From: Charina bottae
Taxonomy: Eukaryota > Chordata > Lepidosauria > Squamata > Charinaidae
Length of the DNA: 64,000 bases
Reading direction: 5' to 3'
Assembly (NCBI GenBank): GCA_023362775.1
Contig: JALMGJ010000013.1
Location: forward strand, 28,684,274 to 28,748,273
Both the position numbers and the translations under genes were made by a program. Positions 34,601 to 46,600 of the stretch are shown here, in pieces. The notes under the pieces were generated by a model. That model was given only the letters and a program-made list of their open reading frames with translations. It was not told the origin of the DNA and did not search any database. How positions within the stretch are numbered: position 1 is the stretch's first letter; each line of letters starts with the position of its first letter.

Positions 34601-37600
34601 AAGTGGGAGCAGCTCAACCAGCTGAAGCAGGCAGGAGGATGTGCCACGGCCTCAGCCACCCCTTTGGAATTGTTGCAGGAAGCGACGCTGGCCCGCGCGG
34701 AGCTGCCCGCAACAGTGGAAGGGGCAGAGAAGGCCATCAAGGAGCAGAAGGCATTCATGACCACCATGGAGCTCCAGATGCAGAAGACCACCGTAGCCCT
34801 CAAGGCTGGCGAGAGCCTGATTCGGCAGGGCAACCTCTATGCCGAGCGGGCGAAGGGCAAGATGGAGGCCCTCCAGGCAAAGTAAGCAGGTGGTCAGCGG
34901 CAGCCCCGAGTGCCCAGCCCACCAGGCCTGCCGAGAAAGTCTTCTGTTTCAGCACCGTGCCAGTCTGCCAGACGCGCCTCTCCCGGGGTGTTTCACAGTT
35001 CCCGGAAGTCCGTTCTCTTCCCCAGGGCGGTTGCAAGCCTTTCCCTGCCACTGCCCTGTGGCCTGGGCCCAGCCACGGTCTGGCTGCGGGCCCCTGGCTG
35101 GCCTAGGAGCGCGCTCGCCCTGGCCAACCCGTTGCGCGGGCTGTGTCGTGGGGAATGGGGCTGTGGGGGCCCTCGCGGCCCTTGTGACAGCGCCCCCAGC
35201 CTGCAAGCCGGAGGAGGGGATAGCCAGTGAGAAGAGGCTCCGCGCGCAGGGCGGGACGCCGTCTCGGGCCCCGGAGAGAGAAACCCGAGTCCCCCGTGTG
35301 CACGGCCTTCCCCAGCCGGGTGCCGTGGGAGGTGCTGCAGTGGCGCTGTGGCCATCCGCAGCCATGTTCGGAGGGTGTTGGTTGGGGAAGCCACCCCACC
35401 CGCCTGCCCACCCGGGTACGCCAGTTTCTCTTCCAGAGGCCGGGTGGCTTTCTGTGTCCCCAAAGTGACAGTCTGGCTGCGTTCCCCACAGCTCCTAGGC
35501 CGTGGGTTTCCAGCAAGGAGCCGAGACCGGCTAAGATGGAAGGGGCTGGGCTCAGAAGGAACCCACCCGTCGCCAGTTGCTCCTCCACCCCCCACCCCCT
35601 GAAGCTTCCCTTTGTGGAGGGCCAAGTGCTAATTTATTTTGACATCTTAATTGGTGTCAAATCCTGAATCTAGTTTTCTGCTCCAGATAGAAAGAGCAGC
35701 AGCTCGTTGCTTTCTTTTAGCCGAAAGTGGGAGGAGCAGGGAAGGTGACTTGGTGGTGGTGTTGTTGTTATCACTGTCCTCTGTTTGTCCAATCAGCGGG
35801 TCTTACAGTGATTTGGGTTCTTAAAAAGGAATGCAGATGCTGCACTCTCTTGCTTGGCATCTTCTGTCGGTTTGTGGAGGGTGGACTCAGCCTTACCGCC
35901 AACCCAAGTCCAGCTGAGGTCAGGCTGTTGGGAGATTAAGAGCAAGGGGCTTTTCAGAGCACGGAGGACTTCCGTGGATGGCGAGGGGTCTGGAGCCCCA
36001 ATCCAGAGGTGGACCTCCGCACTCCCCTCTTGGAACAGAAAGGGAGCCCCTCTGGGCAGGGTTGGTGAGGGGTCTGACTGGGTGGGAGGGCCTGTGTGAG
36101 AGAGTAGGCAGGCGGCAGGGAGTGGGCAGGTGTCCATGCCCCAGACAGATTCCTCCTCCGCAGGAGGTTGACCAGTTTGCTCTTCCTGCAGGAGCGGACA
36201 GAACGTCCAGCTGGCCAATGCCTGGATGCAGCGCCTCAGTGACCACCTGGAGCTGCAGCACTTCCTGCAAAGCTGCTATGAGGTATTAGCCACAGGGGGG
36301 GGGGGCCCTCCCTGCCCTGCCTTGCCCTGCCTTGCCCTGCCTTGCCCTGCCTTGCCTTGCCTGTCCTCCAGGCCATGGACTTGAGGGCAACAGACCTGGG
36401 GGACACCTGCCCTAGTTACGCTCCCCCCAAATGCAGCCGGTCCTTTGGAGGACCCCAGAAAGGATGCGGGGGGGGGGGGGAGGCTGTTCTGCTTTGCCCA
36501 GAGAAATCTGGCAGTGAAGACACACACACCCTTTTGCAAAAGGGTAGGGTGGTGGTGATCTTTCTTGGCTTTTTCACGAGGGAACATTTGGGCATGCAGC
36601 CTTAACCTGGCACACGCCTGCTGGCCCTTAGGGTCGGTGGAAGGAGAAGGAATGAACTCCGGAGGAGATCCAAGAGTCAAGGGTCAGAGAGCCCCCTCCT
36701 TCCCGCACAGCCTTCCCCCCTCTCACCTTTCAGGGAAGTGACTGCACCCATCCCCCCTTTCCCTCCACGGAGCCCGGTTGGCATTTCCTGTGCCCCTCGG
36801 TCTGCACCCCCTTAGCGCAGCCCCAGGACTTCCCGACACAGCGCGATCCGCCGCTGTGCCTTTAATTATGCTAATTAGGCCTGGTGGACTTTCGCATCCT
36901 CCAAGGTTGCGCGTTGGGAGGGGCCGGTCTGCCCGTCCGCCCTCCCCGTTGGGTCCGGAGAGGCTGTGGGGGCGGCCTGATTATCTCATCCCCTCGCACG
37001 CCCCGCGACGGCGGGGCTTTGAGGTTTCCCACGGCCCTCCAACCGATGGTTCCATCGGGAGTTTATTCTTTGGGGGCCGGAGAACGAGAATAAGCCTGCC
37101 GGAGGAAGCGTCCGCCCGCCCTCCCCCCTCTGCAGCGGCTTCCTCGCCTTGCAGCCCCTCCAGCCCGCACTGCCCCTTCCCCAAGCAAGGCCCGGGCCGC
37201 TTCGGGGCACCCTAACGTCCCCCCCCCCGCAGAGGGTCTAGTTGCCCCCAGCCGCCTCGGTATAGGATGGCCGGGGGCTGAAATGAATGGAGGGGGGAGG
37301 AACACGGGCGTTTGAGCGCTGCCCCCACCAAAGCTGTTCTCGAGAGCGAGTGCACCCCCGCTCCCCCGCCAGCTGGGAATGAGCGCGCTCGCTGTGGGGA
37401 GGGCGGGTGGCTCCGCGGCTCCCAGTCCACCCGCTGCAGCGCACCGGCCGGCTTCGCGGCGCTCGGGACCGTGACGCGGCAGGGCCTCGGTTCGGCTGCA
37501 GCTGGGAGGGGGCGGCCCGCTGCGCAGGTGGGGAGGAGGGAGGGAGGCCAGGCCGAGCGGCCGGGCGGGCGGGGCGCTTTTCGGAGCCGGGCTGACTGCG

Positions 37601-40600
37601 CCTCCCCCGTCCGCCTCCCTGCAGCTGGATGGCTGGGTGGCGGAGAAAGAGGCGCTGATGGCCGGCGAGGCGCCTCGTGACCAGGACGCGCCGCCATGGA
37701 AGCAGCCGCCGCCGCCGCCGCCGCGGGCACCCAAGCGATGGCTTCGGCACCGCGCGTTCATGGCCGAGCTGGCCCAGAATAAGGAGTGGCTGCACAAGAT
37801 CGAGAAGGTGGGTGCGGGACGAGCGCGGGCCGGGCCCTGCCGTGCGGGGGGGGGGGGCTGATGACGCAGGGGTGCGTCTCTCGGCTCTGGTGGGGGAGGC
37901 CCGCGGATCCCCCCCCCCCTGCGTCTTAGAGGGTGTTCCAGGGAAGCTGCGTGGGTAGCCTGTGCTCTGTCTTGGCCCAAGATGCATAGTTCGATGCAAG
38001 CCCCCGTGCCCCCTCCCCCCCTTCGGTCTGCATTTGAGGGCAACGTCTCTGACCGCGTTTGGCCTTTTGTGTGTCTGTGGGGAGTGGTGATGTGCAGTGC
38101 CCCCTCCCCACCCGGAAGGTTGGGTGGTCTTTTGCTCGTCTGGAATTGGGGAGCTGGCTGGTCCAGCTTCTGCCCCCCTTCTGCGGGGTGGGGGGGCAGC
38201 CCTGTAGCGCTGCCTATAATGAAGAGAGGCAGCCTGGGTGTCCAGGGAAGGGGCCCAGCGGGGGGGGGGGCGACCAGGCGTGTTTGCTCCCCGGCTGGGG
38301 TCCCTCCTCTGTGCTCTGGGAGCGGCAGTGTGGGGGGAGAGGTCTTGGGGCTGAACCTGGCCTGGCTGTGACCCGTCTTGGTCTTGATGGCAGCGCGGAG
38401 AGTTCTGTGACACATTTCCCAAGTGGTGGTGGACCCTTGGGGAGGAGGAGGAGGAGGAGTTGTTGTTTCTCGGTACTAGCCCTGAGGGTGCTCCGGATTG
38501 CTGCTGCCTGAAGTTCGCTAATCCAGAGCAGATGGCGGTGAGGCAGAGTGCCATTTCTGCCCTCTTGTCGCTAGCTGGAGATGCCGGATCCCTTCTGAAT
38601 GTTGGCATCAGATGTCTGTTGACTTAGGCACAGCGCAGCTTCTTTCCCTCGATCTGCATTCCTCAGGAGCTGGCGACCCCAGGGTGGCCGTTCCACAAGC
38701 CGAGCTGAGGGCTGGCGGACCACGTGCTTTGCAGGCCAAAAATTCTGGGCCATCAACAAGGGGTCCCAGGAAGCATTCCCCAGCACCCCCCTCGCCTCTG
38801 TCCAAGGTCTCGGCAAGCTGGGTGGAGCAGGAAACCCTGCGCTGCATGGAGGGGGGAGCCAACTCCCAAGACCTTTCTTTCCTAGGTGCAAGGCACGAGT
38901 TCGCAGACAGCCGTACCTCCCCCTAAATATGCTTCCTAGATAGCCATGTTTTCTCAGGAGATTCCCGGTACCTGAACCGAGCTTAGTGCTGCTACTGTGC
39001 CAGGCTTTAGGGGCAGTGGGAGGCCTTGGCTATGCCTTGGCGCTGTTTTTGATCTGGGTAAACGTGGTGAGGGCCAATTCTGTACGCATGCCTGTATAAA
39101 CAAGGCTACCCCATCGGTAGAGGGCCAGCAGGCAGGAGGGGTGCTGGGGTATGAGGCAGCTCCGGCAACTGTTTGCCCTTGGGGTGTCTTGGATTGGCAG
39201 AGGCCACGCTGTGATCTCTGGCAGCAGCTGCAGCAGCCTTGCACATTTTCTCAGCGGCCCCACTCAAAAGCTGGGGTGGGGGGGCGTGTGCGCTCACATG
39301 AGAAATTGCTTCTCAGCAGAGAAAGACCGGCATTTGCAGATTTCAGAGAAAGTGAAGCGAGCTAGCAGCCCTCGTGACACTTCCCAGGGCCCACGCCTGT
39401 AAGCGTTGCTAAGAGCCACAAGGGGCATATCTGACTCTTGTGGCAGAACGTGGCCGGGATGGCGCCTGGGCATCCCTGCCTTGCTCGTGGGCTCCCCTTG
39501 AGAACTGCAGGCTGCCCAGAGGTGGGTATCTGGCCTGATAAAGCTGCGCGGAGAGTTTGCTGCAGCGTCCCGAGAACAACTCCTCAAGCCACCCCCTCCC
39601 CGCAGGCGGAGAAGGCGGCTTGCGCACAGCTGCGGTGGGGGCTCTTGCCCGCCTCTCACTGCCCCCCCACGACACAGGCAAGGGCGGCTAGGAGGGCTCT
39701 GGTGCCTTGAGACGGACAGGAGTTGTGCCCCTTGGCAGCCTCGTGCCCAGGAAGGGGGGTGCTCATCGCACACACAGCCCCCCCCAGCCCAGGGGGACTC
39801 CAGGGGAAGGCGCTGTGACTTGTATGGAGGCAGGAGACCTGCACGCCACAGGTCTATGGGAAGGGAGCCAGCTGTCTCTGTACACGACCTCAGCAACGTC
39901 AGCTGAGAGGAAGGGGGGCTGCTGGCTGGTACAGCAGGCCCCAAATCACGGGGAACACCCGCGTTTCTCCCCTTCGGCTGCTATCGTGCATCAAATGAAA
40001 GCCACTGCCACGGGGCAAGACAAGCACGGCTGCCTCGTTCCACAGTCCCACGGAGGGATAAACACAGCGCTTGCTGAAAGCACAGCTGGGACTGGGAAGC
40101 AGTTCTTGGGCCTTTTGAAAGTCAACCGTCGGAGCCCAGAGCCACCCGAGAGAGGGGAAGATGGCACCCTCCGGGCAAACAAGGCTGCGGGCAGAAGCTC
40201 CGGAGAACCGACGTTTAGACTCAGCTGCTGGGATGTGCATGTCTGACGCTCCTCCCGTTCCTTTGCCAGCTTCCCCACAGTCCCTCACCTTGAGCTACCG
40301 CCCCATAGAAGCCCAGGGCACGTTTTCAGAGGGGTGCCTGAGGTGGAATTCAGACTCCCGGAGCCTGGGGGCGTCCGGCCCAGCTTCCCGAGATGTATGG
40401 GGCACACCAGGAGAGCTTTCCTCCCCCGGGGCCCTCGGGAGCCGGACGCATCGGGCCAAGCATCCTGGGGCGCTGGTGGAATCTGGGGCGCTGTGCCAGC
40501 TTTTCTCCTTTCTCCCCCGGCCCCCCATAGGAGGGGCAGCAGCTGATGTGCGAGAAGCCCGAGTTGGCGGAAACCGTGAGGAAGAAACTGGGGGAGATCC

Positions 40601-43600
40601 GGCGGTGCTGGGCAGAGCTGGAGTCTGCCACCCAGGCCAAGGCGCGGCAGCTGCTGGAAGCCACCCAGGCTGACCGCTTAGCGCAGAGCTACGGAGAGCT
40701 GGACAAGCAGCTTCTCCACATGGAGAGCCAACTGCAAGCTGTGGACGCTGGGCCGGACCTCGCCAGGGTCAACAGCAACCTCAAGAAGCTGCAGGTGGGT
40801 TGCGAGGGGTCCGGGAAGGACCCTCCAGGAGAAGGGATTTGGGCACGTGGGGACCGTGGGGACCGTGGGGAGGGGTTGCCAAAGAGAATCCGGCTTTACG
40901 GTTCCAGCCTCGGGAGGGATTTGCCAGTCTGGGATTCTCCAGGGCAGAGTATCCAGGGGAATGGCCCGGCTCAAACTTTTTCAGAGATCCTGGAACACCC
41001 GGACCTCTTTTGGCTTCTCAGGATGGTAACCACGAATGAAATTGGAAACGCTGCAAAGTAAAAATAAATCAGCAAGTGCTAAAACTGGAGGCGCCCTGTG
41101 ATTACCTCCTGCCCCCCCCCCCCAATAATCAGCTCTGGTTGGTGCCTGGGGGTGGGGGAGTTGCCGTGGGCCTGTTTTCAGCAGGCGGTTCGCTCCTTGA
41201 CAGCAGCAAGGCAGGCCTCCCCCTCCGAAGGTCCGCAGGGGCCAGGAAGGAGCTCGGTAGCCAGGAGGCCCAGAGAGCGAGGGAGACGGTGGGGAGGCCG
41301 GGGTGGAAAGGGGTGCCTCGCTTGGCTGGGCGCTTGCCATAGCTGAGGCTGCTGCCTTCAACGGCTGTGCAGCGGGTTACAAACGTGTGGAACGCTTTCC
41401 CTCTGATTTGTGGGCTGCGCAGGCAGCCTTTGCCAGCATCGCGGCTCGCCAGTCCTTTGGCCCAGTGGGGTGAGCCGCTCCTCCGTTGAAGGGGCCTGGC
41501 CCAGCTTGTTTTGTGGGAACAACTGGAGGCGCTTCTTGCAGCCCAGCTCTTCGCAGATGTGTTCCTCACGTTCTTGACCAGTGGCTGCCGCCGCACTCCC
41601 TTTCCCATGCTTGGCCCATCTAATTTCATCGCATTTTCCCCGAAGAGCGCCCTCTGGCTTCCTTGCCGCACAGAGCCTGTCTCAAATGCGCTCAGTTGGA
41701 AAAGGGAGACCCTGCAGAGCTCTGTTCGGCCTGGAGACAGCAGAGCCCCAGCCTGGACCCAGAGGAAAGCTGCCAGGCTCCACAGGAGCAAGAAGCCACA
41801 TGTGGGAACGGGGGTCCTCTGCAGGGAAGCCGGGGAAGGGAGCGTCCGTGGCACCTCTGCCTTCCCCCGCCATCTCCACTGTGGGTTTCCCCTGGCCAGT
41901 TTCTTTGGAGGAGAAACCTGGAGAAGCTGCCATGTGAGAGGCAGATCTGGGGCATCGCAGAGAGGAGCGGGTGCTGGCGAGCCACCAACATGCGTGAAAT
42001 TGAAGGGGATGGCAGGCAGCCAGGTGGGCCGTGAAGGATGTGGGGGGCATGCTGGCCTTGGAAAGCGTCTCCGCTCCGCATCGCTGCCTCCTGCTTCCCA
42101 TCCGCTGAGAATTACTTGACTGCTCCGTAATCCCTCTCTCAAGATGGTGGTTCTTGTTTCTACTTCTGGCGTGAGGTGCTTCATGGCTTATTTGGTCCTT
42201 TTAGAGGAGGGATAGTCTATGTAATAGTAATTATTATGGTTGGTCGCTCAGTCAGACGATGATGATGATGATTTAATTAATTAAACTGGTATGCTGCCTG
42301 ACTCCCGACGACTCTGGGTGGCTCACAACAATCAAACAAAGAAATTAACAATAGCATCGATAAAAGATAAAGTTAAAAGTTGGCAAGCGTAATGAAGTGA
42401 GGGGTCTTCCTGTCCCTCGCCAGAGGCCTGGGTGAAAAGCCAGGTCTTCACGGCTCTTCTAAGCCACAGCGAGGGAGGGCATCCAGATCATTCCAGAGGG
42501 CAGGCCTTGCTGCAGAGAAGGCACGCTTCTGGGGTCCTGAGAGATGGCACTGTTTAATCGATGGAACCCGGAGCGCACCAACCCTGCCAGGTTGAACCAG
42601 CAGAGCAGATACTATGGGAGGCAGGTGGCCTCAAATAACTAGGCCCTGTGCCACGTAGGGCTTTATAGGTGGTGACCAGCACCTTAAATTGCACCTGGAA
42701 GCAAACTGGCAACCAGTGCAGCTTCTGAAGCAGAGGTGCTACGTGGGCATACTGAGGCATTCTGGACTAGCTGAAGCTTCTGGGTGGTCTTCAAGGGCAG
42801 CCCCACGCACAGCACGTTGCAGTAGTCAAGCCGCAAGGAGACTAGGGCATGAGTGACTGTCTGAAGAGGCCCCCAATCTAGGAAAGGGCACAACTGGCAC
42901 ACCAGATGGAGCAAAGGCCTTCCTGGCCACAGCTGACACCTGCTGACACTTAAGGGATGGCCCTTTGGAGAACTGCACCCCCTCCCGCCCCCAGGAGAAT
43001 TCTCAGCTGACTCCCTCTTCTTGGGACCAGGGCGTGGGGTCTTCCTCCTGCTTCCCTTCTGACGCATCAGGTGGTTCTGGCCCAAGCTCCTCTCCGGAAC
43101 AGGGACAGGATATTTGGAGAGGGTGGACTGGGCCGGAGCTGCCCCCGAGCCCCACCCCGGGGGCTTCTTTCCTCTGGTTGGTTTCTTGCAGGCACAGCTC
43201 GCTTGACAAATGACCGCAGTCCCTGGCGATCGGGCCTTCAGCTCTGGAGGCAAAACCATAACATTTAGCAAAGGTGTAAATTCTGTCTTCTGTGACTTTC
43301 ACCCGAGCAGAACAGTTCCGAGGAAAAAGGGGGGGGATTCTGGGTCACTGAAGGCCTGAGCCATGAGCTCTTCTGGCAGCCAACTGCTTCTCGGAGGAAG
43401 GGACCGCGGCTGCTCCTGGCCGCGGTGGGGGCTGCAACAGAGCCCCTTGCCCAGGTCCACGCTTGGCAGAAGCTGGAGGGCGTCCGCGGGTGCCATTTCT
43501 CTGCCAGCCCACGCCAGCCCTCTCTCTCGTAGACCATGGAGACGCAGGTGGAGGAGTGGTCCAAGGAGGTGGGGGAGCTGCAGGCCCAGGTCGCCGCTCT

Positions 43601-46600
43601 GCCCCCCGAGACCGCCAGCAGGGAGATGGTGGACGAGAGGCAGAGCGTGGTGGGGGCGCGGATCGTGCGCCTCATCGAGCCCCTCAGGGAGCGCCGGAGG
43701 ATCCTGCTGGCCTCGAAGGAGCTGCACCAAATCAGCCACGATCTGGAGGACGAGTTGGTAGGTGCTGGGCAGAGGTGGCGGCAGAACTGGCTTCTGGAAG
43801 GCTGATGGGGTCGCGAGTCAACCCTGCTCTCGATAAATGGGAATGGGAATGAACCTCCTGGCCCCGCAGGGCTCTGTCTTGACCGGGGTTCCCCGCTACG
43901 GATATTATGAGGAGGCAGAGGGGCGAGAGGGCCACCTGGCTTGCCCCGCACCCCAGCCAGGAACAACAGGGACGGGCCCTCTCTAGGCGTAGGGCCGAGG
44001 CTGGGTGCGTGAGGCCCCAGGGGCCCCGGGATGAGGGAGCTCCCTCTGCCATCGGTGGGACAGAGCCACCTCCCTGGCCGGGGGGGCCAAGGCGGGAGTT
44101 GCTTTCGGGGACAGGCCGTCTTTTTTGCCCGGCCCTCCCTCCGTTCTCTCCCTCCCCCCTTTTAGATCTGGGTCCAGGACCGCCTGCCGCTGGCCATGCT
44201 GAAAGACCACGGGAGCAGCCTGCAGACAGTCCAGCAGCTGATCAAGAAGAACCAGGTGAGGGGCAGGTGCGTCAGAGTGGCGCGGTTGGTACAGAACAAG
44301 TTGCTTCGAGTCTGTGACGTCCAATACATACAGACTTTACTAAAGACAAATATATATACACAGGCAAAACACCTTTTAACCAACTACACACAGCAATGCA
44401 CAATCCAGCAACTCCTACAACACCCAGCCATATGGATTCCTATCCATGTGACAAGTCGTTCAGTGGCGGCCGATTCAGGTGTCTGCAATGAGCCCTTCGG
44501 TTTCCTCAGAGCTGATGGTCCAGTGTGCTCAGCTGTGCTGCCGCCTTCAGTGCAGAAAAATTCCCAGCACAACGCCTGGGCATGCCCCGGCAGGGTGCTG
44601 GTCCCGAGCTTTGGGAGGCAGCCCTGTCCCAGAGGGAGGGGTCTGGGCCGAGGACGGGGCTTCGTTACAGAGGCAGCCCAGAAGGCCTCGCTGCTTCGGA
44701 GAGCGGCGCTGGCTTGGCCTAGCCGGGGGCTCCGGCCTTCCGCAGCCCAAGCAGACGGGCCCCCGGGGGAAAGGCGGCCTGCAGGGGATGCTCCCCGCCC
44801 TCCTCCATCCTCCGGGGCCAGAGCGTGGCTCCCCGGCCAGGCACCCGAGAGCAGCAGCCCTGACGCCCTCTCTCCCCGCCCCAGGCCCTGCGCCGGGAGA
44901 TCCAGGTGCACAGGCCCCGGACGGAGGAGGTGCTGGAGCGTGCCGGCAGCGTCGCCTCCCTCAGGAGCCCCGAGGTGGACGCGGTGCGGCTGCTGCTGGA
45001 GCAGCTCTCTGGACTGTGGGGGGTCCTCCAGGAGGAGACGGAGCAGCGGCAGCAGCTGCTGGACGCCACCTACCAAGCGGAGCAGTACTACTTCGACGTG
45101 GGGGAGGTCGAGGCCTGGCTGAGCGAGCAGGAGCTCTTCATGATGAACGAGGAGAAGGGCAAGGTGAGTGGGGCCGGGCAGCGCCGCCTCACCGGGTGCT
45201 GGGGTGCCCAGCCCAGAGTTGCTCCTCCAGGGCACCCCGACTGTGGGCGTGAAGGACGGGAGGGTACGCCAGCATCGGGAGGGTATCAGGGCGGGGAGAT
45301 GGGGGTTCCCGCTGGCTGGATAGCCCCTGCCCCTGGAGCCGTTGAGTGGTCAAAGCCGCAGCGCTCGGGAGCTGCTCTGCTGCCGCTCCCCCCGGACTGC
45401 TCCTCGGGGACCCTCGGCAGGCCTCGCTCTTCCCACTCCTGGCCGCACCGGATCCAGAGCCGGTCAGAAGAAGGGTGCTTGGAGGAGAAGCCGCCACCTC
45501 CAGCTGCAGCTCAGCCCCCAGGAGAAGATAGGAGGTCCTCCGTGTCACGTCACAGGGGGCTAGCAGGGCCAGAGGGGGAAAGGAGGCGCCTCCATCAGCG
45601 CTGCTCCCTGGAACCTCTTTCTCCAGGACGAGCAGAGCACGCTGCAGCTGCTGAAGAAGCACCTGATGACCGAGCAGACGGTCGAGAACTACGCGGAGAC
45701 CATCGCCCAGCTGTCGCGGCAGTGCCGGTCGCTGCTGGAGCTGGGCCACGCAGACAGGTGGGGCCCTCCCCTGCCCTGCCCTGCCCTGCCCTGCCCTGCC
45801 CGCCCCTCCGCCTCCCCACCCTGACCAGGTCCTGTCCTTGCCAGCGAGCAGGTCAGCAGGAGGCAGTCCCGGGTGGACCGGCTCTACGTGTCCCTGAAGG
45901 ACCTGGTGGAGGAGCGCAAGGCCGGGCTGGAGCAGCAGTACTGGCTCTACCAGCTGCACCGCGAGGTGGACGAGCTGGAGCACTGGATTGCCGAGAAGGA
46001 GGTGGTGGCCGGCTCGCCCGAGCTGGGGCAGGACTACGAGCACGTGGCGGTGAGGACGGGCGAAGGACAGGGCCCGCGGGCGGAGGGAGACCCTGCTGGG
46101 GTGACCAGAAGCTTGCGGCCTGCAGGGGTGGCCCCAGGGAACGGGGAGACACGCGTTGCACACACCTAGGAAATGCTCCCGATCCTGTGCCGGCTCCAGG
46201 GCTGAAGGGGGCCACAGAGGGATCAGGAAACGGGGAAGGGAAACCGGCTCCCGGGGCTCTACTCAGCAAAGGCAGGCTTGAGCTGCAGCTGAGCTAAACA
46301 CACCGGTGGGATCTGCCTCGCCCGCTCTCTGTTTTGCGCAGCTGCTGCAAGAGAAGTTCACCGAGTTTGCCAGCGAGACAGGCGGTATTGGCAACGAACG
46401 GATCTCGGCCATCAACCAGATGGTGGACGAGCTGATTGAGTACGGGCACACGGATGCAGCCACCATCGCCGAGTGGAAGGACGGGGTGAACGAGGCCTGG
46501 GCGGACTTGCTGGAGCTGATCGAGACGAGGGCACAGATGCTGGCTGCCTCCCACGAGCTGCACAAGTTCTTCAACGACTGCAGGGACGTCCTCTCCCAAA

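Larger units (their letters stand above)
29872..34678 (+). other. SPTBN4: SPTBN4 intron 16
   Basis: The longest coding intron (4.8 kb). It carries the BovB LINE at 32041-33790. The segments 29872-32040 and 33800-34200 show no recognisable exon. A CpG-rich stretch at about 34100-34500 precedes a possible alternative start at 34538. Confidence 0.65.

Noticed and set aside
36300..36370. CRISPR-like array
   Set aside because: Ten-base head-to-tail minisatellite without spacers, in a vertebrate intron.
44166..44255. SPTB or SPTBN1 as the identity of the spectrin
   Set aside because: The ERRES-type charged repeats before the PH domain, the [13 protein letters not shown] segment, and the BLVRB/SHKBP1 neighbours fit SPTBN4.
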